DNA from: Hoeflea_A sp039025395
GTDB lineage: Bacteria; Pseudomonadota; Alphaproteobacteria; Rhizobiales; Rhizobiaceae
Direction: 5' to 3'
Length of the DNA stretch: 64,000 nt
NCBI GenBank assembly: GCA_039025395.1
Contig: JBCCOK010000006.1
Coordinates: forward strand, 54,744 to 118,743
Below, in pieces: positions 1 through 7,953 of the stretch (its first letter is position 1; each line of letters opens with the position of its first letter). The notes beneath the pieces were generated by a model, which worked only from the letters and a program-made list of their open reading frames with translations, made no database searches and was not told the origin of the DNA. Both the position numbers and the translations under genes were made by a program.

Positions 1-705
1 GGTCAGTCCCTCCAGGGAATGAGAGGCAGAATGATTGTAAAGGGTATATGTCTGATCGTCATCTTGCCGGCTTTCATTGCGCACAGCAGGATCTTGGTCA
101 GCAATCTCTTTTGAAACAGCAATAATTGGGCCCAGTACATCCTCGACGGTTTGCTCAAAGCAATCATAAAGTCCGGATTCATTTGGCGCCAGATGCTCGG
201 TCCAGTCTGCGCAAATCAGACCATAGCTTCCGGTTTTCGTTCTGAGGGCACCACCAAATTTCGATTTTGTTCGAGCACCTGACATCCTTTTGCGCAGGTA
301 TGTCGTGACACGTCGGTCCTGTTTTATGTCCGCAAAGATAACCGGGTGTGATCCCAGCCACATGGCTTGCATGGCCGGATCGCGATTGAAGACAGCCGCG
401 CCCCCGAAAGATGGAATATCATAATTCGCGTTCTTCGCTTCCGCGACTCCCGGGTAATAGTCTTTTGCGTGGGCCACTCCGAACCCCGCATCGACCCGAT
501 GGCATTGAAGCTCTGTCCTCAGCCAGGAAGTGGCGAGAGACCAGCAGGCCGTTAAGTCATCAATGGAAAGGAGCATATGTGCGGCAAGATCGCGAGCCGC
601 GGCATGGCGAATTATCGGACGATCCAGCAGTTGTGATCGCAGGCGGCGCTGCGTTTCAAAAACATCACCGCAGAACCCACTAACGCTGATCGGACCTCTA
701 GACAT
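1..705 (-). CDS. GAF-domain sensory/regulatory protein (3' end outside window)
   Basis: An open frame of 235 codons begins with ATG at 705 (peptide MSRGPISVSGFCGDVFETQ) and reads leftward to base 1 without a stop, so the C-terminus lies outside the window. After a helical N-terminus (RRLRSQLLDRPIIRHAAARD) the middle, including SFGGAAVFNRDPAMQ and FADIKQDRRVTTYL, and the segment SYGLICADWTEHLAPNE followed by an amphipathic helix, read like a GAF-type sensor domain with the usual G-L-I-x-A-D strand. Such N-terminal GAF modules in alphaproteobacteria are often fused to a DNA-binding or signalling output, which cannot be seen here. A candidate promoter lies about 120 bases upstream. The coding call rests on the long stop-free frame and sensible composition. 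The GAF assignment is by motif appearance only, and the ligand is unknown. Confidence 0.6.
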   Translation of the reverse strand, partial: MSRGPISVSGFCGDVFETQRRLRSQLLDRPIIRHAAARDLAAHMLLSIDDLTACWSLATSWLRTELQCHRVDAGFGVAHAKDYYPGVAEAKNANYDIPSFGGAAVFNRDPAMQAMWLGSHPVIFADIKQDRRVTTYLRKRMSGARTKSKFGGALRTKTGSYGLICADWTEHLAPNESGLYDCFEQTVEDVLGPIIAVSKEIADQDPAVRNESRQDDDQTYTLYNHSASHSLEGLT

Positions 706-826
706 TTACAGGCTTCCTGCCCCCCAAATCCGATTGCGTCATCTCGCGATCCCAACTCAAACAACCATTCTTCAGAATGCCGCAGTTGGCAATGGTTTGA
801 CCAACAATGACACTGACGCCCGCCAA

Positions 827-856
827 ATTGTATATAACAAGCCTGATTTCAATCAA
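827..856 (-). promoter_or_regulatory. Candidate sigma-70 promoter of the leftward GAF-protein gene
   Basis: On the minus strand TTGATT (851-856) is followed after 18 bases by TACAAT (827-832), a fair -35/-10 pair. It lies about 120 bases upstream of the ATG at 705 in an AT-richer stretch. No second copy or operator was identified. Assignment is by consensus only. Confidence 0.3.
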
Positions 857-926
857 ACCTGTACCGGCCTGACTGATCCTACGCCAATCCCGACAAACGA
901 TTCGTGATGCTTACCGCGGCGTCATG

Positions 927-1160
927 TCACCCGCAGTTTTGTCCGTATCGGCAATACGATCCGCACCGATAACCCGCCATGACAGCGCGTTCATCCAGCA
1001 TCGTGCCGATCAGGATTGCACCGGTCGCCCCAATCGGGTGTCCAAGTGCAATGGCACCGCCGTTGACGTTGATCTTGTCTCGGTCAATGTCCAGGTCGCG
1101 GATAAACGTCTCGGGCACGAATGAGATCGGGCCGGTGATCGAACGCGAAGACAATGGCAA
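927..1160 (-). pseudogene. Remnant of a thiolase (acetyl-CoA acetyltransferase) C-terminal half
   Basis: The minus-strand frame at about 990-1121 encodes KINVNGGAIALGHPIGATGA flanked by FIRDLDIDRD upstream and ILIGTMLDE downstream. This is the thiolase C-terminal signature with the catalytic His in GGAIALGHP. The N-terminal half with the nucleophilic Cys is absent. Downstream of TMLDE the frame departs from thiolase sequence and stops, missing the final Cys-containing signature. The piece is therefore a degraded leftover of a beta-ketothiolase (beta-oxidation or acetoacetyl-CoA metabolism), not a working gene. No neighbouring fatty-acid genes remain. Confidence 0.65.
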
Positions 1161-1306
1161 CGTGTCGAGGTGCCAAGACCGAACTGCTGATGTTTCCTCT
1201 CGACGGCAGATATGTGACGAACAATGGTAAGATCGCTTTGTCTCGGATCGATTCAGTTTAGCACGTTTGCCTACAGAATTTTAGGATCGTAGAAAATATT
1301 TGCTTC

Positions 1307-1326
1307 TTGCATAATCATTATTGCAA
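1307..1326. promoter_or_regulatory. Imperfect inverted repeat upstream of the sulfate importer
   Basis: The arms TTGCATAAT and ATTATTGCAA face each other around a single C. They are nearly perfect (one extra T) and end about 54 bases before the start codon of the sulfate-binding protein gene. The AT-rich surroundings also contain promoter-like hexamers. This is a plausible operator for a dimeric regulator of the sulfate genes. The regulator is not identified and chance cannot be excluded. Confidence 0.3.
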
Positions 1327-1379
1327 TCCACGCGATAATTTTCCATTTCATGCAACGAACTGGATTTGGGAGCCTTACA

Positions 1380-2387
1380 ATGATTCATCTCACAAAACGC
1401 TTTTCTGCTGCGGTTTTGGTGGCATCTGCCTTGCTCGCAGGATCTGCTCAAGCGCAGGACCGCGAGATCCTGAACGTGTCCTACGATATCGCGCGAGAGC
1501 TCTACGCAACACTTAATCCGGTATTCATTGAGCAATGGCAGGAGAAGTCCGGCGAGAGCCTGACGATTGATCAAAGCCACGCCGGGTCTTCCAGGCAGGC
1601 GCGGGCAATTTTGCAGGGGTTGCAGGCCGATCTTGTGACCTTCAATCAGGTTCTGGACATCGATATTCTGGCAGAGCGTGGCTTTGTATCCGGGAATTGG
1701 CAATCCGAACTGCCTAACAATGCTTCGCCCTATTTCTCCTTGCCCGCATTTCTCGTGCGCGGGGGCAATCCCAAGGGCATAGAAGATTGGGATGATCTGA
1801 CCCGCGATGACGTCGAGATCATTTTCCCGAACCCGAAAACCAGCGGAAACGCCCGATACACCTATCTTGCCGCATGGGCTTATGCCCTTGAACAGTCCGG
1901 TGGCGATGAAGGCTTCGCAAAAGAGTTCGTTGGCAAGATTCTCTCCAATGTCCTGGTTTTCGACACAGGCGGTCGCGGTGCAACGACGACATTCGTGGAG
2001 CGCGGGTTGGGCGATGTCCTGATCACGTTCGAAGCCGAAGTCGAAAACATCCGCGCCGGTCAGAAAGAGGGTGCCTATGAGCGGGTCGTACCGCAGGTGT
2101 CGCTGCTTGCCGAGTTCCCGGTCGCGATCGTCGACCGGGTTGCCGAAACAAGAGGCACGACAGATGTGGCACAGGCCTATCTCGATTTCCTCTATTCCGA
2201 GCCGGCGCAGGAAATCATTGCATCCTTCAACAACCGCGTCACCAATCAGACCGTGGCCGAAGCGACCTCCGATCAATTTCCGCAGGTCCGCCTGATCCGG
2301 GTTGAGGATGTGTTCGGCTCCTGGGCCGAGGCGCAGGAGAAACACTTTGGCGATGGCGGCACCCTCGATCAGGTGTTCACCAACTGA
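1380..2387 (+). CDS. sbp: Sulfate ABC transporter, periplasmic sulfate-binding protein
   Basis: 335-residue periplasmic binding protein that captures sulfate (or thiosulfate) for the permease encoded just downstream. The start at 1380 is chosen because GGGAG sits 7 bases upstream and yields a clean Sec signal peptide (MIHLTKRFSAAVLVASALLA, cleavage after AQA). The alternative start at 1350 would bury this signal. The mature protein begins DREILNVSYDIARELY and contains QSHAGSSRQARAI, IFPNPKTSGNARYTYLAA and the C-terminal DQFPQVRLIRVEDVFGSW, all typical of the Sbp/CysP family. Length matches the family. First gene of an operon with cysT, cysW and cysA, with 60 bases before the next gene. An imperfect inverted repeat upstream may be its operator. 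Confidence 0.95.
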   Translation: MIHLTKRFSAAVLVASALLAGSAQAQDREILNVSYDIARELYATLNPVFIEQWQEKSGESLTIDQSHAGSSRQARAILQGLQADLVTFNQVLDIDILAERGFVSGNWQSELPNNASPYFSLPAFLVRGGNPKGIEDWDDLTRDDVEIIFPNPKTSGNARYTYLAAWAYALEQSGGDEGFAKEFVGKILSNVLVFDTGGRGATTTFVERGLGDVLITFEAEVENIRAGQKEGAYERVVPQVSLLAEFPVAIVDRVAETRGTTDVAQAYLDFLYSEPAQEIIASFNNRVTNQTVAEATSDQFPQVRLIRVEDVFGSWAEAQEKHFGDGGTLDQVFTN

Positions 2388-2447
2388 AACTGGACTGGAT
2401 CTCCTTAACCATCGGGCTGAAAAGCCTCGATCGATCGGTGACAATTG

Positions 2448-3290
2448 ATGTTTACTGCTACGCTCAACTCGACGCCACGTATACTGCCGGGGTTCGGCCT
2501 GAGCTTCGGCATAACGTTGCTCTTTGTCACCTTGATCGTCTTGTTGCCGCTTTCTGGACTGCTGTGGCAGTTGGCGCAACTGACTCCTGCGGATTTCTTG
2601 CGGGTCGTGGGCTCAGAGCGAACGCTTTCCGCCCTGCGTGTTACGATCACGGCAGCGGCCATGGCGACGGTGATCAACGGCGTATTCGGCCTGATCCTCG
2701 CCTGGGTTCTGACGCGCTACCGGTTTCCGGGGCGGGGTATTCTCGATGCGCTGGTCGACCTGCCATTCGCACTGCCGACGGCGGTGGCCGGCATTGCGCT
2801 GGTCGCAATTTATGACAGCAACGGTTTTGTCGGCCGGTTTCTCGAGCCGCTCGGCATAAAGATTGCCTATACCTGGTGGGGTATCGTCATCGCGATGGTG
2901 TTTACCTCCATTCCGTTTGCCGTGCGCGCGATCCAGCCCGCGATCGAAGAACTCGACCGCGACGAGGAAAATGCAGCGATCACGCTGGGCGCCACCGAAT
3001 GGCAGACCTTCGTCAACGTCATGCTGCGCCCGCTGGCGCCGGCGATCCTGACCGGCATTGGGCTTTCATTCGTGCGCTCCCTTGGAGAATTCGGTGCGGT
3101 CATCTTTATTGCCGGCAACCTGCCTTTCCGTACGGAAATCGCCTCGCTGCTTGTTCTCATCCGGCTCGATGAATTCGATTACCCCGCGGCAGCCGCCATC
3201 TCCGGCACGCTGCTAGCCCTGTCGCTGGTTCTGCTTGTGGCAATCAACATCATGCAAACCCGCCTTCACAGCTATCTTGGGACGGATTGA
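2448..3290 (+). CDS. cysT: Sulfate ABC transporter permease CysT (CysU)
   Basis: 280-residue inner-membrane permease, one half of the sulfate channel. It shows about six hydrophobic segments starting at FGITLLFVTLIVLLPLSGLL. The EAA-type loop for ATPase contact reads EENAAITLGATEWQTF, near residue 180. Conserved CysT features include LVDLPFALPTAVAGIAL and SFVRSLGEFGAVIFIAGNLP. I use ATG 2448; a TTG three bases earlier is also in frame. The ribosome-binding site is weak, so translation may partly depend on sbp. The next gene starts one base after its stop, indicating tight coupling with cysW. Confidence 0.93.
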   Translation: MFTATLNSTPRILPGFGLSFGITLLFVTLIVLLPLSGLLWQLAQLTPADFLRVVGSERTLSALRVTITAAAMATVINGVFGLILAWVLTRYRFPGRGILDALVDLPFALPTAVAGIALVAIYDSNGFVGRFLEPLGIKIAYTWWGIVIAMVFTSIPFAVRAIQPAIEELDRDEENAAITLGATEWQTFVNVMLRPLAPAILTGIGLSFVRSLGEFGAVIFIAGNLPFRTEIASLLVLIRLDEFDYPAAAAISGTLLALSLVLLVAINIMQTRLHSYLGTD

Positions 3291-3291
3291 C

Positions 3292-4095
3292 ATGGCCCGT
3301 ACGGTTTTGATTGGCCTTGCCGTTGCCTTCGCCATCTTTACGATCGCCATTCCGGTCATCGGTGTCTTTGCCCGCGCCCTTGTCGATGGATTGATCCCCT
3401 ATTGGGCCGCCATCACCGAACCGGAAACGCTACATGCCATCTGGCTGACGGTCCTGGCGGCGCTGATTGTGCTGCCGATCAATGTCGTCTTCGGAATCGC
3501 CGCAGCCTGGCTCATCGCACGTCATCGCTTTTTCGGCAGGCGGGCGCTGCTCGTGCTCATCGAGTCGCCTTTCGCAATATCGCCGATCGTGGTGGGGCTG
3601 TGCTTTCTTCTCATCTACGGCGCATTCGGGCCCGTGGGCGCCGCACTGCAGCCATACAACATACAGCTCATGTTCAACCTGGCCGGCATTGTGCTCGTGC
3701 AATTGTTCGTGACAGCGCCGTTCGTCGTGCGCGAGCTCTTGCCCGTGCTCGCAGTCACCGGAGAAGACGAGGAACGCGCCGCGATTACGCTGGGCGCCAA
3801 TGGCTTCCAGCTCCTGCGGCACATCGTTCTTCCAAATGTATCCTGGGGTCTGGCCTACGGAGTCATTTTGACTGCTGCGCGCGCCATGGGCGAGTTCGGT
3901 GCAACAGCCGTTGTGGCGGGTTCCATCCGCGGCCAGACCATGACGCTGCCGCTCCAGATTGAGCTTTTGTATAACGACTTCAACGTCACCGGTGCTTTCG
4001 CAGCCGCAACGGTATTAACCGCGCTTGCTCTGTTCACCCTGGCTATGCGCGCAACCCTCGAACGCTTCGGCCCGCAAGGAGGACACATCCTATGA
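3292..4095 (+). CDS. cysW: Sulfate ABC transporter permease CysW
   Basis: 267-residue second permease subunit. The start MARTVLIGLAVAFAIF lies one base after the cysT stop. The longer frame from 3235 would overlap cysT by about 55 bases and begins with unlikely sequence. Six hydrophobic segments are visible. The ATPase-contact loop is DEERAAITLGANGFQLL, and ARAMGEFGATAVVAGSIRG is the CysW counterpart of the CysT motif. Its stop overlaps the cysA start as ATGA. It pairs with CysT in the membrane and passes sulfate handed over by Sbp. Confidence 0.93.
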   Translation: MARTVLIGLAVAFAIFTIAIPVIGVFARALVDGLIPYWAAITEPETLHAIWLTVLAALIVLPINVVFGIAAAWLIARHRFFGRRALLVLIESPFAISPIVVGLCFLLIYGAFGPVGAALQPYNIQLMFNLAGIVLVQLFVTAPFVVRELLPVLAVTGEDEERAAITLGANGFQLLRHIVLPNVSWGLAYGVILTAARAMGEFGATAVVAGSIRGQTMTLPLQIELLYNDFNVTGAFAAATVLTALALFTLAMRATLERFGPQGGHIL

Positions 4096-4817
4096 GCCTC
4101 GACGTCATTGACATCCACAAGTCCTTCCGGTCCACCGACGTGCTCAAGGGTGTTTCGCTTACACTCGAAAAGGGCGAGTTCGTCGCCCTGCTCGGACCAT
4201 CCGGATCAGGCAAGACAACTCTCCTGAACATTATCGCGGGTCTTGCGCATGCCGACAGCGGGCGTCTGGTGCTGGATGGCGAGGATTTTACCGCTCTGCC
4301 CGCTCGCCAGCGCCGATTTGGCATGGTCTTCCAGTCCTACGCACTGTTCCGCCACATGAACGTACGCAACAATATTGCCTTCGGACTGACGATTCTACCG
4401 CGTCAGCAGCGCCCCTCACGCAGCGATATCGCCGCAAGGACCGACGAACTCCTCGATATGATCGGCCTGCAAGATCTCGCCGAACGGTATCCGGCGCAAT
4501 TGTCCGGCGGCCAGAGACAGCGGGTTGCCATGGCGCGCGCCTTGGCCATCGAGCCGAGGCTGCTGTTGATGGATGAGCCCTTCAGCGCGCTCGATGCCCA
4601 CATACGCGCCGGCCTTCGCAGCCAGGTGCGCGAGATACAGCGCAAGGCCGGCGTTGGTGCCATCATGGTCACCCATGATCAGATCGAGGCCACGGCGCTT
4701 GCCGACCGAATTGCGGTCATGGAAAACGGCCGCATCGTACAGTTCAGTTCACCGGACGATTTGCGCAGCGGACCCGCTGCCATAATGGTGGCTGACCCTA
4801 TGCCCGGCGCAGCATAA
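4092..4817 (+). CDS. cysA: Sulfate ABC transporter ATPase CysA, short form
   Basis: 241-residue ATPase energising sulfate uptake. Visible motifs in order: Walker A GPSGSGKTT (about residues 36-44), Q-loop VFQSYALFRHM, signature LSGGQRQRVAMARALA, Walker B RLLLMDEP, D-loop SALD, H-loop THDQIEA. GGAGGA lies shortly before the ATG, which overlaps the cysW stop. Typical CysA proteins are about 340-360 residues and carry a C-terminal TOBE-like regulatory domain. Here the protein stops shortly after the H-loop strand (PMPGAA), so that domain is missing. The ATPase core is complete, so transport should be possible but C-terminal regulation is absent. Confidence 0.92.
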   Translation: MSLDVIDIHKSFRSTDVLKGVSLTLEKGEFVALLGPSGSGKTTLLNIIAGLAHADSGRLVLDGEDFTALPARQRRFGMVFQSYALFRHMNVRNNIAFGLTILPRQQRPSRSDIAARTDELLDMIGLQDLAERYPAQLSGGQRQRVAMARALAIEPRLLLMDEPFSALDAHIRAGLRSQVREIQRKAGVGAIMVTHDQIEATALADRIAVMENGRIVQFSSPDDLRSGPAAIMVADPMPGAA

Positions 4818-4882
4818 GCGCTCGGCCCGAGGTGGGTTGCGCGCTCAGGTGCCAGCCCACACTTCGCTGTTGTCGCAGGACG

Positions 4883-5995
4883 TCATTTTTTTCGGGCAAT
4901 CGCCCGCAATGCTTCGAGAGCCAGATTGGAGATTGCTGTCCGCCGCGAGAAGGTTTGGCGAACGCTTCCAGGAGCCAGCCTTTCCGGCCATTGGGTCAGC
5001 GGACCGGATTGGCTGCCGCCGAGGTGAACGTTGCTTTGAGGAAACTTGATGCGCAATCGATCCGCCAGCGAACTTGCGCGTTCGGCGTCCCCGTAAAGAC
5101 CGACCCTTGGCCCGGACACGATGATTTCGGAATGCTCGTCCTTGTCGATCGAGGCGATTGTGGCCCGGAAGTCTCTTTCAGCGATCAATCGGGTTCCAAA
5201 GCCGGACCCCGATAGAAGATCGGTTTTGACGATCGCACCCAGTATCTCCTGACTCCCGGGTGGCACGACAATACACACGGTTTGCCGGTCATCGGTCCCA
5301 CCAAGGATCGGCCGCGACTTTTGCCAAAGAAAGTTCAGACGCGCCAGTGCCAAGACGATCTGAATTGATGACCACCGATCATCTCTCCATCCACGTGCAA
5401 GATGACCAAAGGTCTCGTTGACGACGGTTGCGCGCGCCATGACGCTATGCGTAGCGAATTCCGGGAATGTAAAATCTTCCCTATTCAGTTTCGCTAGGCG
5501 TTCCGCAAACAAGCCGGCATCGAAACCGGCCTTCGAGCCACTCCGTCTGCCAAGCATTCGGTGTTCGGCGGCGCGGTTTCGAAACAGGACCGTGGCGCGC
5601 TTGCGATCAACTTCAGATTTACGTTTTTCGCGTCCGCCGGCCCAATCCTCAAGGCGGATCGTGTCGCTGTAGAAGCGCATCGGCCAGTTGGCGAAGCGAC
5701 GTTGAGGGATCGCGCCTTCATCCAGCACAGTGATGTTTGTATGTCGTGGATCCTCTGAAATACTGGACATCAGCGCACCGACCTTGGAACGGGGCCCCTC
5801 AATCCATTGCAAGAACTTTTCGCCGCCATGCATCAGAACCCCGGAAACCGAGATACGGGGGTTCTGTCGGGCTGAGTGCCTTGCAAGCTCTATAAGTCCG
5901 TCGCGACACAGCATTTCGCTTGCGCGGCTTGCATATGCGATATGAAACAAATCGGAACTGTCGTTCCGTAGCGAGTTATCACCAGTCACGGTCAT
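4883..5995 (-). CDS. Blue-light receptor with BLUF and SCHIC/B12-binding-like domains (AppA-like)
   Basis: 370-residue predicted soluble photoreceptor. The start at 5995 is preceded by GGGAGG at 5-base spacing; the frame open to 6142 adds only unlikely residues. Residues about 12-110 form a BLUF domain: the flavin Tyr in FHIAYASRA, an Asn in ARQNPRISVSGVLMH, the key Gln in GEKFLQWIEG and the semiconserved Trp/Met in RRFANWPMRF. The C-terminal half (TVCIVVPPGSQEILGAIVKT, LLSGSGFGTRLIAE, SEIIVSGPRVGLYGD, NVHLGG) has the Rossmann-like layout of a B12-binding/SCHIC domain, as in AppA of photosynthetic bacteria, an antirepressor combining light and haem or redox input. The B12 His motif DxHxxG is not present, in line with the non-cobalamin variant. 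It stands alone, convergent with cysA; targets are not evident. Confidence 0.85.
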   Translation of the reverse strand: MTVTGDNSLRNDSSDLFHIAYASRASEMLCRDGLIELARHSARQNPRISVSGVLMHGGEKFLQWIEGPRSKVGALMSSISEDPRHTNITVLDEGAIPQRRFANWPMRFYSDTIRLEDWAGGREKRKSEVDRKRATVLFRNRAAEHRMLGRRSGSKAGFDAGLFAERLAKLNREDFTFPEFATHSVMARATVVNETFGHLARGWRDDRWSSIQIVLALARLNFLWQKSRPILGGTDDRQTVCIVVPPGSQEILGAIVKTDLLSGSGFGTRLIAERDFRATIASIDKDEHSEIIVSGPRVGLYGDAERASSLADRLRIKFPQSNVHLGGSQSGPLTQWPERLAPGSVRQTFSRRTAISNLALEALRAIARKK

Positions 5996-6525
5996 CTTCG
6001 CCTCCCTTGTCGGGCCGCGGGTGTGCCGGTTCGGACCACAGGCCAACTTATAGCGGCGTGAAGCCCGTCCTCCCGGTTGACCCCGCCCGGTCCAACGCAT
6101 GAGATGGCAGGTCTGCCCGCTTGCGGGTCGATGCTTTCCCAATCCTCACTGGCGTTCAGGTCGGTCCGCCAGTGGCCTATTTCAGGATCGCTCTCCGCCT
6201 AGTTTTCCGGGGGCAGCCACGGGACTTGCTTATGCGCACCACATTCCCTGCTCAGGCCGATTCTCAACGAGCGGCCCGAATTCCATCACCGTCATTTTAT
6301 CACGACGTTTACACCTGTAAATGGTAATCGACAGCCGCGACAGCTGCAGGGGTGTCAATCCCGAGCGCGGCTCAGCACCAAACCGCGTAATCCGCCGGTT
6401 TTCAAAGTTCAAGAACCCCGCCACCCGGTGGCTGATGCTGCCGGCCTATCGAAGCGATTGGCGTTGGTGAAACCAGCCCGCAGAGAAGGCGCAACGGCGT
6501 TGACCAGGATTTCTGTCGTGTTCCG
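5996..6525. other. Intergenic region upstream of the BLUF gene and downstream of the secretion operon
   Basis: About 530 bases without a convincing gene. Small frames here have no good ribosome-binding site or recognisable product. It contains the perfect inverted repeat TTTACA-CC-TGTAAA at 6308-6321, and next to it a TGT-N12-ACA pattern at 6316-6333. The promoter of the BLUF gene must lie in its left part. No clear terminator was found for the leftward hlyD-like gene. Confidence 0.4.
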
Positions 6526-7953
6526 TCACCTTTCGCGCAGCGACTCGTCGCGGTAGCGCAACAAGGGCGAGACCAGAAACTCGATCACGCGTCGGCGCCC
6601 GGTCTTGATGTCGGCGGTTACGGACATTCCGGATGTCAAATCCAGCTCATAGTCTCTGTCGGTCTTGAACGGCCTGTCGATTTGTATGAAAGCCTCGAAA
6701 AAGGAACCTCTTGCCGGATCGGTAACAGCGTCCCGCGATACGAACTGCAAGACACCCGACAACGCACCGTATCGCGTGAACGGATAGGCCTCGAGCTTCA
6801 ATTCCACTTCCTGGCCGACATCGACGAAACCCATATCCTTGTGCTGTATCGAAGCCTTGACCATCAGGTCGGCAGAGGCCGGGACCACCACCATGACCAC
6901 CTGGCCCGGCTCGATATATCCCCCGACCGTTCTGACCGAGACTTCCTGAACGGTGCCGTTTACGGGCGCGCGAAGCGTGTGCAGCTCAAGGCGCCTTTCG
7001 AGCTGCTGCAACAGCGTGCGCGTTGCTTCCAGCCTCGCATTGACGCCCAGCACGCCGGCCAGCAAGCTGGCTTCGCGCTCGGCCATCAGACGTTCCATCT
7101 CCTCATCCTGGCCACTGAGTGCCTCAATTGTCGCAGCAAGCGCTCCGTCCCGTTCCGCAACATTAGCCTCGGCTTCGACCAACGCCAGCTTGGCGGACAA
7201 CCATTCCGGTTTCGCCGCATGCCCGGCATCGTGGAGCTGGCGAATGTCCTGCTCCCTTTCCTGCAGCAACGGCAGTGAAATTTGCAGCCGCTCGATCCCC
7301 TGCTCAATGGTCAGCTTTTCCGCCGCCAGCTTCCGCTTTTCCGCACGCAACTGATCGATTGCCGCTTCGAAGGTCAGGATTTCGCTGTTTGCCCTCTCGC
7401 GGTGCATTGCCGCCATCAAATCCGGCGCGGCCGCGGAAAAAGCGTCTGCCTGCGCTTCACCCCGGTGATGTCGCAGACCGTACATGAAGCGTTCGTGCTC
7501 AAATTGAAGTTCCTGGTATTCGCGTTCCGTCTTTCGGATCTCGGCCCTTATTTCACTTGTGTCGAGCGTCAGGACAGGCTGCGACTCCGTGACCTTGTCC
7601 CCGTCCACGACGTGGATCATATTGACGGTGCCCGCAACGGATGGCTCAACCTGTTGCGCGCCATCGGTCGAGACGAGTGTAGCGGGCGCAACGGCCACAA
7701 CATCGATTTGCGCGAAGTATGACCAGCCGGCAGCGATCAGAAAAAAAGCCGCCACCACGATCGCAATGGTACGGCCCAGCGGATTTGGCGGCGTATCGAG
7801 GATCTCCAACGCCGCTGGCAAAAACTCCCGTTGCAGCGGCGTGCGTTTTTTCTTGCCGGCTTGATCTTTTTGCGCCGGTTTCGCAGCAGTGTCGGGCCCT
7901 TCCGCCTGCTCAGGTTCTGCGGCGGGGGATTTGTCTTGCTCAGCCTCGTGCAA
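6526..7953 (-). CDS. Type I secretion membrane-fusion protein, HlyD family
   Basis: 475-residue adaptor spanning the periplasm and linking the inner-membrane exporter to an outer-membrane channel. It has a Pro/Lys/Glu-rich cytoplasmic N-terminus, a single membrane segment (RTIAIVVAAFFLIAAGWSYF, about 61-80), a lipoyl-like half (VEPSVAGTVNMIHVVDGDKV), a long alpha-helical hairpin (about 130-310, rich in Glu/Arg/Leu) and the second lipoyl/beta-barrel half (LHTLRAPVNGTVQEVSVRT, GGYIEPGQVVMVVVP). The start is uncertain. I use TTG 7953, which follows a GGGGAAGGG stretch and overlaps the end of the exporter gene by 14 bases. ATG 7992 is an alternative without a ribosome-binding site. It forms an operon with the RTX-exporter fusion. 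No TolC-type gene is present in the window. Confidence 0.88.
   Translation of the reverse strand: MHEAEQDKSPAAEPEQAEGPDTAAKPAQKDQAGKKKRTPLQREFLPAALEILDTPPNPLGRTIAIVVAAFFLIAAGWSYFAQIDVVAVAPATLVSTDGAQQVEPSVAGTVNMIHVVDGDKVTESQPVLTLDTSEIRAEIRKTEREYQELQFEHERFMYGLRHHRGEAQADAFSAAAPDLMAAMHRERANSEILTFEAAIDQLRAEKRKLAAEKLTIEQGIERLQISLPLLQEREQDIRQLHDAGHAAKPEWLSAKLALVEAEANVAERDGALAATIEALSGQDEEMERLMAEREASLLAGVLGVNARLEATRTLLQQLERRLELHTLRAPVNGTVQEVSVRTVGGYIEPGQVVMVVVPASADLMVKASIQHKDMGFVDVGQEVELKLEAYPFTRYGALSGVLQFVSRDAVTDPARGSFFEAFIQIDRPFKTDRDYELDLTSGMSVTADIKTGRRRVIEFLVSPLLRYRDESLRER

Noticed and set aside
1281..2579. Long minus-strand frame (432 codons) opposite sbp
   Set aside because: Antisense shadow: sbp on the plus strand has a signal peptide, ribosome-binding site and clear family motifs; the minus product is Arg/Gln/His-rich and unrecognised.
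6316..6333. TGT-N12-ACA pattern resembling a PpsR site, near the AppA-like gene
   Set aside because: The outer three-base pairs are short enough to occur by chance in a 530-base region; the inner symmetry is poor and no PpsR gene is visible.
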